Below, piece by piece: positions 9,841 through 18,400 of a stretch of DNA of 64,000 nucleotides. Within the stretch, counting starts at the first letter, position 1, and each line of letters starts with the position of its first letter. This stretch comes from Trichomonas vaginalis G3 (lineage: Eukaryota > Parabasalia > Trichomonadida > Trichomonadidae), in the NCBI RefSeq assembly GCF_026262505.1, contig NC_067206.1:38143660-38207659 (forward strand), written 5' to 3'. A model generated the notes under the pieces. The model had not been told where the DNA came from and did not search any database. It worked only from the letters and a program-made list of their open reading frames with translations. The translations under genes and the position numbers were made by a program.

Positions 9841-9857
9841 TCGGTCGTCGGTTATGT

Positions 9858-10222
9858 CTTTACAAAAGACTGCTTTACAAAAGACAGCTTTACAAAAGAC
9901 AGCTTTACAAAAGACAGCTTTACAAAAGACAGCTTTACAAAAGACTGCTTTACAAAAGACAGCTTTACAAAAGACGTCTTGACAAAAGACAGCTTTACAA
10001 AAGACTGCTTTACAAAAGCATTTTCTCACAAAATTGAATACTTTTGCTTTACAAAAGACGTCTTGACAAAAGATTGCTTTACAAAAGTCTGCTTTACAAA
10101 AGACGTCTTGACAAAAGATTGCTTTACAAAAGTCTGCTTTACAAAAGATTGCTTTACAAAAGATTGCTTTACAAAAGTCTGCTTTACAAAAGACAGCTTT
10201 ACAAAAGATTGCTTTACAAAAG
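9858..10222. repeat. 15-bp minisatellite between two divergent Polinton genes
   Basis: About 22 copies of a 15-bp unit (GCTTTACAAAAGACA and variants, including GTCTTGACAAAAGAC) are interrupted once at about 10020-10050. The core CTTTACAAAAG is an imperfect dyad (CTTT-N3-AAAG). The unit length is divisible by three and five of the six frames through the repeat have no stop, so both flanking ORFs read into it. It fills the whole space between the ATGs at 9840 and 10225 and may act as a shared promoter or operator array, or encode a repetitive N-terminus. Confidence 0.95.
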
Positions 10223-10224
10223 CC

Positions 10225-10623
10225 ATGACTGATCTTCATCCAATTTGTTTAATCGAACTTAATGAAGTAATTTCTGCATATCTCCTGCATGTATTTGGAA
10301 ACGAGAGGATAAGACAACTCACCAAGGTTTCCAGACGCCAGATCCAAAGACTTGAATCAACTGCAGGAGTAATCCTAAGCTTTGAAGAAGGATTAACCAA
10401 TAAGAAAGATGTCATTGACTCCAAGCGTGAAAGCCTTGCTGCTTTCTTACGCAAACACCCATGGGTCGATGTTGATCTCCAAACTCCTTACCAAGGACTC
10501 GTTGAAACCTTCACGACCTACAGACAGCTCCTTGACAGACCTGAGCAGAACCTTCTGGTCGAACGTGATGGCACATTAAGCCCTACAGACGAGTCAATCC
10601 AGAGAGAAGAAGCTCAAGAGTAA
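10225..10623 (+). CDS. Polinton protein of unknown function, 132 residues
   Basis: It starts MTDLHPICLIELNEVISAYL immediately at the end of the 15-bp minisatellite; the frame is open into the repeats back to 9832 (repeated FTKDS), but the ATG at 10225 is preferred because the non-repetitive sequence begins there. The protein looks alpha-helical, with basic residues around 30-50 (NERIRQLTKVSRRQIQRLE) reminiscent of a small DNA-binding helical domain, and an acidic tail (SIQREEAQE). The next gene starts 37 bp later on the same strand. The function is not recognised. Confidence 0.6.
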   Translation: MTDLHPICLIELNEVISAYLLHVFGNERIRQLTKVSRRQIQRLESTAGVILSFEEGLTNKKDVIDSKRESLAAFLRKHPWVDVDLQTPYQGLVETFTTYRQLLDRPEQNLLVERDGTLSPTDESIQREEAQE

Positions 10624-10659
10624 AAATCTGACATTTATACTTTACATGACATTTTTTTC

Positions 10660-11235
10660 ATGAGTGTTCACGTTAAGATCAATGATGAAAACATGACTTC
10701 ATGGGAAGATATCATTGATGACATAGAGAATGACCTTGATGAAAACATGATGGGAGCTCAAACGTCAGTTAAGGTCAAACTTGGTGAAGTTCAAGAAAAG
10801 ATCTCCGAGATCAATGCAAAAATATCTGCTCTTACAGAGGTTGACGTTTATTACAGAAGCTTGGAGAGAACTTTAAGCAAACTTGAACGTCAGAACCAAA
10901 GTCTCATAGTTGTGCTCCAGAAACTCAGTCTCATGCGTAAAGCATATAATGACTACCTACATGTAAGAGACTTACCTTCTTATTCTACTCCAGATCTCGA
11001 CTTTTCCGATATAAGTCCAATCCTTATTGATACAACACTTACGATAGCAGGGATGCTTCCTACATATCCAGAATATGATAACTTACCTCAGCTCTTCGAG
11101 TATCTCAAGAAAAAGTTCATGATCTTATTATGCGAGACCATGAAAAGACGTCAAAATACCAGAACAGAACGAGAACAGAGCTTACTAATAGACTTATTAT
11201 ATAATACTAAAGAAATAAAGGAGTTTTTATTCTAA
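10660..11235 (+). CDS. Coiled-coil Polinton protein, unknown function
   Basis: A 191-residue protein starting MSVHVKINDENMTSWEDI. Residues about 40-105 form a likely coiled coil (VQEKISEINAKISALTEV, then LERTLSKLERQNQSLIVV). The C-terminal half is helical, with LFEYLKKKFMILLCETMKRR and a final LLIDLLYNTKEIKEFLF. There is no signal peptide. Its stop overlaps the end of the convergent gene at 11227-11514 by 9 bp. It probably forms oligomers; the role is unknown. Confidence 0.65.
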   Translation: MSVHVKINDENMTSWEDIIDDIENDLDENMMGAQTSVKVKLGEVQEKISEINAKISALTEVDVYYRSLERTLSKLERQNQSLIVVLQKLSLMRKAYNDYLHVRDLPSYSTPDLDFSDISPILIDTTLTIAGMLPTYPEYDNLPQLFEYLKKKFMILLCETMKRRQNTRTEREQSLLIDLLYNTKEIKEFLF

Positions 11236-11514
11236 CTTTGGTATTTTTGGGAAGAACTGATCTGGATCATATTTGTCAACCACAGGTTTTGGTATCAAAA
11301 GTCTCTCTGGTTCTTGGACGGCTGGTACTGGAAATGGTTCCTTTGGTTTCCTAGCTTTTGGGAGATCTAAAAATTTTCTTGGTCTCTTTCTTTTGTGTAA
11401 GTGTTGTCCATTTTTATCGACAACGAATGTGAGCTTTCCGTCGTCAAAGATGAATGTCGTCGCTTCTTCAGTTCCCTCATCAACTATTATCTTCTTGATC
11501 TTTCTCTTCTCCAT
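11227..11514 (-). CDS. Small basic, proline-rich Polinton protein
   Basis: The ORF is open from 11532, but the start is placed at the ATG at 11514 (MEKRKIKKIIVDEG) because TCACTTTTTC, a strong Inr, lies at 11520-11529 and would put the upstream ATG outside the mRNA. The 95-residue product has a basic N-terminus, a short beta-like part (TTFIFDDGKLTFVVDKNG), a Lys/Arg patch (HLHKRKRPRK) and a proline-rich tail (VPAVQEPERLLIPKPVVDKY). Its first 35 bases overlap the 3' end of the methyltransferase gene in another frame, and the promoter therefore lies inside that gene. The function is unknown. Confidence 0.65.
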   Translation of the reverse strand: MEKRKIKKIIVDEGTEEATTFIFDDGKLTFVVDKNGQHLHKRKRPRKFLDLPKARKPKEPFPVPAVQEPERLLIPKPVVDKYDPDQFFPKIPKLE

Positions 11515-12322
11515 TAACAGAAAAAGTGACATATATTACTTCATTATTTTTCTGAGTGTTAGGATTAATTAAACCTCTATCTATAACATGCTTTCTCATA
11601 GGAAATTTCTCTCCATATCTTTTTGTCAATATCTCTATAAGTTCTTCTGTATAAGATTTATCACTACTGAAGTAAATAGATGGATAATTAAGGACATCAA
11701 AGGTTTCTACATTATCTTTAAGAGTCCATTCATCTCCATACTGTATAGAATAAGTATGGAAGTATGGAGGATCACATATAAAGAAAACATTGGGAAGATC
11801 TTTATACTCATTGAAGAGTATTCTCCAATCTTTATGAACAATAGTTAAACCTTCAAGATAGTCATCTATGTTTTCACCAAATAAGTTAGTATATCTGAGG
11901 TATAACACTTTCTTCATTAATGTGTCAAGATCATAGTATTTGTATGCTCCAGAATAGAGAAGACGTGAACATAATGTATCCCAGTCTATGTATGGAGCTT
12001 TACTTATAACTTCTCTGACGATCTCTTTCTGATCAGTAGGAATTTTCTCATCTGGCTTAACATTTATTCTCTCCTTAAGTTCCTTAAGTATTTCATTCGT
12101 GTCATGAATGTGTTTCAGTCTATCAACGTAGTTATCATAGTCGTTAGCTATGATCGTTGCTTTTGGGAACATAATATGCAACAGATGAGAGATATAGAGA
12201 GAACCACCAAATAGGTCAACGAAGACATAATCCCCTTTGATGTCTTTGAGTATGTCGATAAGATCTTTCCTGATCTTCGACTTATTACCTATGAAAGGTA
12301 AAGGAGGTTTGGTAAAAATCAT
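11480..12322 (-). CDS. DNA adenine N6-methyltransferase (Dam/D12 class)
   Basis: A 280-residue enzyme of the MethyltransfD12 family, which moves a methyl group from S-adenosylmethionine to N6 of adenine, classically in GATC. Visible motifs: the substrate/AdoMet loop PPLPFIGNKSKI (residues 6-17), the AdoMet-binding FVDLFGGS (34-41), the acidic residue after strand 2 (ANDYDN, 59-64) and the catalytic ICDPPYF (182-188). The length matches Dam proteins (270-280). The target sequence cannot be read from the protein. It may mark element DNA or alter host expression; 6mA and Maverick-borne Dam-like genes are known from T. vaginalis. The downstream gene starts within its 3' end. Confidence 0.93.
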   Translation of the reverse strand: MIFTKPPLPFIGNKSKIRKDLIDILKDIKGDYVFVDLFGGSLYISHLLHIMFPKATIIANDYDNYVDRLKHIHDTNEILKELKERINVKPDEKIPTDQKEIVREVISKAPYIDWDTLCSRLLYSGAYKYYDLDTLMKKVLYLRYTNLFGENIDDYLEGLTIVHKDWRILFNEYKDLPNVFFICDPPYFHTYSIQYGDEWTLKDNVETFDVLNYPSIYFSSDKSYTEELIEILTKRYGEKFPMRKHVIDRGLINPNTQKNNEVIYVTFSVNGEEKDQEDNS

Positions 12323-12346
12323 TTATATGGTAATAAAAATAAGTGT

Positions 12347-12517
12347 TTACTTGAGACAATAACCTCTGTTGAGTTTGTAGAACAAGATCAGAAGTACGAT
12401 CAAGTTCAAAACAACACAAATGGCTAGGATTGCGTTACCAACAATCTTTGTCTTTTCCCAGCAAGACTTCTTCTTTGGTTCATGTGCTGCTTCGACATCA
12501 CTGTATGGCTCGGACAT
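12347..12517 (-). CDS. Small single-span membrane protein
   Basis: The 56-residue product from the ATG at 12517 (MSEPYSDVEAAHEPKKKSC) has a hydrophilic N-terminal half, a short basic/Cys stretch, and a transmembrane segment at about residues 28-49 (ILAICVVLNLIVLLILFY) followed by a short tail. An alternative in-frame ATG at 12535 adds six residues. The topology is probably N-out or N-in type III; no family is recognised. It lies just upstream of the methyltransferase gene on the same strand (24-bp gap), and its ATG is close to the divergent gene's ATG at 12552. Membrane proteins of this size are unusual in transposons and would fit a virion or egress role. Confidence 0.6.
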   Translation of the reverse strand: MSEPYSDVEAAHEPKKKSCWEKTKIVGNAILAICVVLNLIVLLILFYKLNRGYCLK

Positions 12518-12551
12518 TAACTTAAAAAGTGTCATGACCACTTCATTTTTG

Positions 12552-12926
12552 ATGAAGTCAACAGCTTATGTCCACTTCCTCCCACAAGCACTTGAGGGAC
12601 AAGAGAAGGTCATCATTGACTACCTTCAAGCCACTGAGAAGCTCCAAAAGCTTCAAGATCTCCGCGAAGAGTTCAAGTCCCGCTTGAAACAGGAGAACTT
12701 ACTGCAGGAGTACATGCTCATCCTTTATACACTCATTGATGGCTCCCATTTACCATCAGAGTACACTGCAGTTCTTGATGCACTCAAAGATCTTCGCGAA
12801 CACCAGCCGATCGGTAAAGAAGCCTTCGAGCTCACCATTGAGCAAGCCATCTTCGCCAAGCACAATGCAAAGAAGCAGATGCTCGAAGCTCTTGACAAGA
12901 TCAAAAAGTACGTCGAAAAGTACTAA
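12552..12926 (+). CDS. Helical Polinton protein, unknown function
   Basis: The start at 12552 (MKSTAYVHFLPQALEGQ) is chosen because TCATTTTT at 12543-12550 is an Inr right before it; an ATG at 12534 in the same frame would add six residues. The 124-residue product is almost entirely helical and charged: EKVIIDYLQATEKLQKLQDL, EEFKSRLKQENLLQEYM and the C-terminal AKKQMLEALDKIKKYVEKY. GC content and C-ending codons are higher than in neighbouring genes. It may form a coiled-coil or four-helix structural protein. The function is unknown. Confidence 0.62.
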   Translation: MKSTAYVHFLPQALEGQEKVIIDYLQATEKLQKLQDLREEFKSRLKQENLLQEYMLILYTLIDGSHLPSEYTAVLDALKDLREHQPIGKEAFELTIEQAIFAKHNAKKQMLEALDKIKKYVEKY

Positions 12927-12954
12927 AAATAATTACTTGAGTAAACGATAAGTT

Positions 12955-13221
12955 TTATTCATTGTTTCTCTTTTCAAGATATTCTTTCATCTTGACGTTA
13001 TATTTTCCTAACTCATACAAGAACGTGTAGTATGAAACTTCAACCTCACGATGCTTTTCATACCATTTCATTATGAACATGGTAAGAATTGCTTCTTCGG
13101 GATTTGAGAAGGGATCTTCTTCACCAAATACGTTGTGATGAACTCTCATTGCTTTACCTACAGATATTGGTTCATCTTCCTCAGCAATTAGGTCAAAGAA
13201 CCTTTGTAGTCTTTGGCTCAT
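12955..13221 (-). CDS. Small Polinton protein, unknown function
   Basis: An 88-residue product from the ATG at 13221 (MSQRLQRFFDLIAEEDEP); the longer frame begins with GTG, so the internal ATG is used. The sequence is helical, with HREVEVSYYTFLYELGKYNV and a charged end (KEYLEKRNNE). It lies 20 bp from the next minus-strand gene upstream (13241-13822). No motif is recognised. Confidence 0.6.
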   Translation of the reverse strand: MSQRLQRFFDLIAEEDEPISVGKAMRVHHNVFGEEDPFSNPEEAILTMFIMKWYEKHREVEVSYYTFLYELGKYNVKMKEYLEKRNNE

Positions 13222-13240
13222 TGGAAATGTCACTTTTCGG

Positions 13241-13822
13241 TTAAACGATCACATACTTAAGACATAAATTATACCTACTTATTAACTCAGTATATTGTGC
13301 ATTATATGCATACTTAAACTCTTGAGCAATATTGTTCTCATCAATGATTCTGATCTGAGCTATTTTTGAGAAAGGTGGTGGAATACCACAACATGTGATG
13401 TCTGGGTCCAGTAGGTCTATTTCACACTTGAACCCAGTCATTCTGTGAACAACTTCTTCCAAGTCTGGCTTAGGTAGTAAGATCTGATCTTTGCTCACTA
13501 AGTTAGAAAAGAGCTCTTTGTCTTGGTCTAGAAGTATCTTCTGGTATATACTAAGTAAATACTCTTCTACACCAATCCTCGATGAAGTCTCCACAGATCT
13601 CGATGAGGTCAGGTTGGAAGTTAATGGACTTAAAGGAGGAGGATACATTGGTGCTTCTGAGTTCGTAGTTGTTTCCTCTTTTTTTATCTCTGTTGGAGCA
13701 TCACTTACTGTACCAGATGGATAGTTCTTTATCACAATGTTATTAGTTGTTCTTGAATCAACATTGCTTGTTGGTTCAATTGGAAGATTAGCTGCACCAT
13801 AAAGAATTGACTTCGATCTCAT
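13241..13822 (-). CDS. Polinton protein with disordered N-terminal half
   Basis: A 193-residue protein starting MRSKSILYGAANLPIEPTS. The first 85 residues are rich in Ser, Thr and Pro and look disordered (PPPLSPLTSNLTSSRSVET); the rest is an ordered mixed domain with Cys residues (FKCEIDLLDPDITCCGIPPP) and a hydrophobic end (NLCLKYVIV). On the minus strand TCATAA lies about 3-8 bases before the ATG and would serve as an Inr. The divergent gene at 13858 has TCATAT in the same place. The function is unknown. Confidence 0.62.
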   Translation of the reverse strand: MRSKSILYGAANLPIEPTSNVDSRTTNNIVIKNYPSGTVSDAPTEIKKEETTTNSEAPMYPPPLSPLTSNLTSSRSVETSSRIGVEEYLLSIYQKILLDQDKELFSNLVSKDQILLPKPDLEEVVHRMTGFKCEIDLLDPDITCCGIPPPFSKIAQIRIIDENNIAQEFKYAYNAQYTELISRYNLCLKYVIV

Positions 13823-13857
13823 TTGTTATGAGTAAAAATTGTTTTATTCTCATATAA
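13823..13857. promoter_or_regulatory. Compact divergent promoter with an Inr on each strand
   Basis: Only 35 bp separate the two ATGs. TCATAA on the minus strand and TCATAT on the plus strand both fit TCAYW and each lies within 10 bp of its own ATG, giving two opposing start sites with almost no 5' UTR. Confidence 0.5.
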
Positions 13858-14211
13858 ATGACGAACATTAACCCAGAGAACAACACAGAATATACTGCAA
13901 CAGGAGTTGTTTACAATGATCTAGATCAGATCGTCCAACTCAAAGCCCCAAGAGGAAGGAATTTAATAAGACAACCTCCACCAAAGATATATGTTGATGA
14001 TGGTAGTAATGGGTTCAACTTAGTGTATCATTACTCATATCCTCAATATGCAAAAATTGGGTCTACCCCAAACGTGACAAACCATTATATGAACCTTTAT
14101 GATGAAGCAAGGTTTCATGCACCAACGAAGAAAGAACCTGATGCATCAAGATTACATGAATTCGCAGACCATGATGGTTATAGCGATTACTCAATGCCTG
14201 TAAGACTTTAA
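13858..14211 (+). CDS. Small Polinton protein, unknown function
   Basis: A 117-residue protein starting MTNINPENNTEYTATGV. It has a basic proline patch (APRGRNLIRQPPPKIYVDD) and several aromatic-rich short stretches (NLVYHYSYPQYAKIG); it has no membrane span. It lies 13 bp before the integrase gene on the same strand and may be expressed with it. No family is recognised. Confidence 0.62.
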   Translation: MTNINPENNTEYTATGVVYNDLDQIVQLKAPRGRNLIRQPPPKIYVDDGSNGFNLVYHYSYPQYAKIGSTPNVTNHYMNLYDEARFHAPTKKEPDASRLHEFADHDGYSDYSMPVRL

Positions 14212-14224
14212 CGTTAATAAAAAA

Positions 14225-15292
14225 ATGACTGTTGGTAAACAAGAAAAAACTTTAATACAAGAGGATTTGATGCTACCAATATATTCAACTGATATGGGAG
14301 CTTATCAATTCGATACATTTGAGAATCCTGGTGGAACACCACCATATTTTCTTTTGTTCATCAATGTAAACAGTAGAAAAGGTTATGCGTTCCCAATGAG
14401 TGAAAAGAACTCAAACAATGTTCTAAGTGCAATGCAGAAGTTCATTTCACAAGCTACAGGTGAAATGAAGCCTACAATACTTACTAGTGATGAAGACCCA
14501 GCTTATACGACACAAAATGTTCGAGATCTGTTGGTCAGTCATAACATTGAGCACATGACGACACAGAAATACAATCATAACATACTAGGTATTATTAATA
14601 GGTTCTGTAGAACTATTAGAACTATGTTACATATGAAGTTAAACCTCAAAGAAGGTGATAAAACACCACCTTTCACTGCAGATACAATGAGACAAATTAT
14701 TAATGACTACAACACTGAATATCATTCAAGCACACAACAAAAGCCTGATGATTTCACAGAAAAGGATAATGAGGAATATATAAAGAAGCAAAGATTGAAA
14801 GAAGAGTATGTCAGAAAAAATAACCTTTATAACTTAAGACCTGGTCAAAAAGTTCAAGTCATAGTTGAACCAAGAACATGGGGTAAAGGTAACCAACAAA
14901 GAAGACATCTTGATCCTTCTTATTATACAGTTGATTCAGTTGATACAAGTGCATACTTGTTAAGAGCAAAAGATGGAAGTGTTGCAAGATATCCACGTTA
15001 TCAGATATGGACAAAAATAGAGCATGGATTAAAGCAAGGAGAAACTTTAGATCAAGGAAGACACGGTGCTGTTAAAAGTATTGATGGTCATGAACTTGTC
15101 GGTAATGATGTAAAGTATGATGTTACGTTTGAGAACGAAAATACAGGAAAAGTGACAGGTAGAGGTATGCGTGAAGGTAATCCAAACAGGTTGTCACAAA
15201 TGGAAGTACAGTATTGGAGGAAAAATATTAATGAAGGTCATGTTAAAGATATGCCTAGTTTTCTTGAGAAGTATCGTGGGTTTCGAGTTTAG
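14225..15292 (+). CDS. Polinton integrase (retroviral-type rve core)
   Basis: A 355-residue integrase that in Polintons joins the element ends to host DNA. The retroviral-type core spans about residues 14-190: first acidic residue in YSTDMGAYQF (D23), strand LLFINVNSRKGYAFPM, second acidic region ILTSDEDPAYT (about 87-94), then the helical part around NRFCRTIRTMLHMKL and INDYNTEYHSSTQQKP, which is the usual YN..HSS.. end of this core. After residue about 200 comes a basic, beta-rich C-terminal domain (LRPGQKVQVIVEPRTW, YYTVDSVDTSAYLLRA). Its last 38 bp overlap the convergent gene at 15255-15491. Confidence 0.93.
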   Translation: MTVGKQEKTLIQEDLMLPIYSTDMGAYQFDTFENPGGTPPYFLLFINVNSRKGYAFPMSEKNSNNVLSAMQKFISQATGEMKPTILTSDEDPAYTTQNVRDLLVSHNIEHMTTQKYNHNILGIINRFCRTIRTMLHMKLNLKEGDKTPPFTADTMRQIINDYNTEYHSSTQQKPDDFTEKDNEEYIKKQRLKEEYVRKNNLYNLRPGQKVQVIVEPRTWGKGNQQRRHLDPSYYTVDSVDTSAYLLRAKDGSVARYPRYQIWTKIEHGLKQGETLDQGRHGAVKSIDGHELVGNDVKYDVTFENENTGKVTGRGMREGNPNRLSQMEVQYWRKNINEGHVKDMPSFLEKYRGFRV

Positions 15293-15491
15293 CTTGTAAG
15301 TCCTTTATTTTTGTTTCATACAATGAGATCTTCCTTCTGATCTGTTCATCATTGAGAGGTTGCTTGACTTTACGGAACTGTACACGTCCGTCTTTCATTG
15401 TATGTACATAATATCCATCAGGAACCTTACCATCTTTTATATATTCAGTTAACCACTTTTGTTTAGTTGATGCTTTAATGACTTGACTCAT
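15255..15491 (-). CDS. Small Polinton protein, unknown function
   Basis: A 78-residue protein starting [18 protein letters not shown]. It has a basic N-terminal half with a beta-hairpin-like part ([17 protein letters not shown]) and a helical, coiled-coil-prone C-terminus ([18 protein letters not shown]). Its ATG overlaps the TGA stop of the upstream 1255-residue gene in the arrangement ATGA, and its 3' end overlaps the integrase gene tail to tail. A 4-base start/stop overlap is a translation-coupling arrangement in bacteria and viruses; in a eukaryote it may simply reflect compaction. Confidence 0.6.
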   Translation of the reverse strand: MSQVIKASTKQKWLTEYIKDGKVPDGYYVHTMKDGRVQFRKVKQPLNDEQIRRKISLYETKIKDLQAKLETHDTSQEN

Positions 15492-18400
15492 TTCTTACTG
15501 GATAAATTTTTATGTTTTTTATCTTTTGACGATTTTTTCTTATCCTTATCTTTCTTCTTGTCCTTGTCCTTCTTTGATTTATCCTTCTTCTTGTCCTTGT
15601 CCTTCTTGGACTTCTCTGCTGCAGGTGGTGTTGGATTCTGTTTGACTTTAGCACTTGGGTCAGGACCTTGTCTTTGAGACTTAGATATAGATTGTTTAGG
15701 AGCTGCTGCTTGTTTAGTTGCTTCAGCTTGTTGTTTAGCTAATTCAGCAGCTTGTTTATCATTCTCTTCTATTTCCTTTGCACCAGTTGCGACTTCATTC
15801 TTGAACTTTTGGAGATTCTCAGCAGCATCCATTACCTTATTCGCTCCTTTAAACAATCCATAAAATTTCTGCCATGGTGATACTGAAGGTATATTTCCAC
15901 CAATTGCTGGAGGAACTGATGCTTCAGGAGTTGGAGATGGTGTTTTGTCTGAATTGAGATGCTTTTCTGCTTCAAGAACTTGTGTAGTATTTTTCTCCAG
16001 GTATGCTTTTGCAACCTCCTTAACTTCTGGACGTTCATTATTTACATCCTGTCTTGGTGTTGATGTTTCAGTAGCGTTTTCCTGAGTTACATTAACAACA
16101 GGTTGCTCAACTGCTGAAACATTAGCTGCTTCAGTAATGTTATGAGTAGTTGAAACATTTCCTGATATACCTTCTCCTGTTGGAACTCTTGGAGCAATTG
16201 TTGTGATGTTCGCCATTGCAGGAGTTGGAGTAGGAGTGTCATCAATCTTTCTGTCAGCTTTCGTCGTTTGCGTTGTAGTATTTGTTGTTTCATTACCATA
16301 TTTTGATCTTAGTCTGGTAAGCTCTAACTTCATATGTTCTTCAGGATATGCATACTTATTATATTCACCCTTAATATTCTTTTTCCATTCATCGTATTTA
16401 TCTTCTGCTGATTTCTTAATTGATGCTAGTCCGTTTACAGCCAATTCATCAGTACCGTTATCAGTAGTCTGGTTATATAAAAGATTAGCAGCTGATCTAA
16501 TTGTGTAATCCGTAAGATTACCAAAACGCTCTATTGTACCTAATGTTGTGTTCTTCAGTTCCTTTCCAATTCCTTGTGCAGCATCTTTGACTAAATCAGC
16601 ACCCCATGCACCAAATTGTCTCACAGGAGCCGCTATTGATGGTGAAGGAGATGGAGATGGCGATGGAGTTGGTGATGGTGAAGGAGATGGAGATGGTGAA
16701 GGAGATGGAGTTGGCGATGGTGTTGCTGCTTTCGCCTTTCTATCAGCTTCTTCCTTAGCCTTTCTATCTGCTTCTTCTTTCGCCTTTCTATCTGCTTCTT
16801 CCTTAGCCTTACGAGCTTTTTCTTTCTTCTTAAGTTCCTCTAGTTCTTTACGTTCAGCTTCTTCTTTCGCCTTTCGTTCAGCTTCTTCCTTAGCCTTTCT
16901 ATCTGCTTCTTCTTTCGCCTTTCTATCTGCTTCTTCCTTAGCCTTACGAGCTTTTTCTTTCTTCTTAAGTTCCTCTAGTTCTTTACGTTCAGCTTCTTCT
17001 TTCGCCTTTCGTTCAGCTTCTTCCTTAGCCTTACGAGCTTTTTCTTTCTTCTTAAGCTCCTCTAGTTCTTTACGTTCAGCTTCTTCTTTCGCCTTTCGTT
17101 CAGCTTCTTCCTTAGCCTTACGAGCTTTTTCTTTCTTCTTAAGCTCCTCTAGTTCTTTACGTTCAGCTTCTTCTTTCGCCTTTCGTTCAGCTTCTTCCTT
17201 AGCCTTACGAGCTTTTTCTTTCTTCTTAAGCTCCTCTAGTTCTTTACGTTCAGCTTCTTCTTTCGCCTTTCGTTCAGCTTCTTCCTTAGCCTTACGAGCT
17301 TTTTCTTCATAATATTTTGTATACTTATCATCAGCCCAATTACCAAGTGATTTGGCACCTGTTAGTATTCCATTTGCGGTTGATGTTGCTGTTCTTCCGA
17401 GCCATCCCCCTACCGCTGAAGCACCATTGCCAATAGCACTACCAGCATTTAAAATTCCACGACCAATCCATATCCCTGGTTTTGCCTTTGTATTAAGAGT
17501 AAGAAATTCTTCCTTCCTATCTTCAGGTGTAGGATTTGTAACAGTTCTTACAGTATCAACAACAGTGTCAACACTGGTTCCAATAGCACTACCAACAGCT
17601 GTTGCACCAGTTAGAATACCATGGGTAACTAAATCAGTAGCTCTTGAGACAACATTATCACTCGAGGCTTTCTCTGCTGGATAGTTTGATCCTTTGTAAG
17701 TTCCTGGACCACCTCTATTTGAAGCTTCTCCTTCAACTATTTTCTTCTCTTCTTGTGCTTGTTCTCTGGCAACACTCAATGCACGTTCTTGTCTTTGAAT
17801 GTTGTCTTTCTTTAACATGTAACCACCAAGTGTCTGTGGTGGTGTGTTTTTATCTAGTGCAGCATCAATTGCAGCCTTTTCTTTTCGCTTTTCTTCGTCT
17901 AACCAATTTTGAATAGATTCTGCATCAGTTGGTTCAGCTGGAGTTGGAGACGGTGTTGGAGCTTTAGTTGGTGTTGGAGACGGTGTCGGAGCTTTAGTCG
18001 GAGTTGGAGATGGTGTAGGTGCTTTAGTCGGAGTTGGAGATGGAGTAGGTGCTTTTGTAGGTGTCGGTGATGGAGTTGGAGATGGAGTTGGAGGTACTGT
18101 TGGTTCTGGAGTTGGTTCAACAGTCGGTGAAGGTGTTGGCGCCTTTGTGATTCTTGGAGTTGGCTCTGGTGTTCTAATAGGGGAAGCAGTTGGTGTATTA
18201 GCTCTTTTAAGAACCTGTGATCTTTCCGCTTGATTTGAATCAGATACTGGGTTAGTTGTACTAGGATGTGATACAGGAGTTATTTTTGGTGTAGGTGTTG
18301 GTTTATTTAATGTTATACCATGACTACTCGACATTGGTGGAGGACCTGCGTGAGCAGTTGGTGTCAGAGTTGGCGTTGGAGCTACTGTAGGAGTTGGCGT

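Noticed and set aside
9832-10239. Several overlapping ORFs through the 15-bp repeats on both strands
   Set aside because: The unit has a length divisible by three and no stops in five frames, so these are automatic products of the repeat; only the unique flanking parts are called genes.
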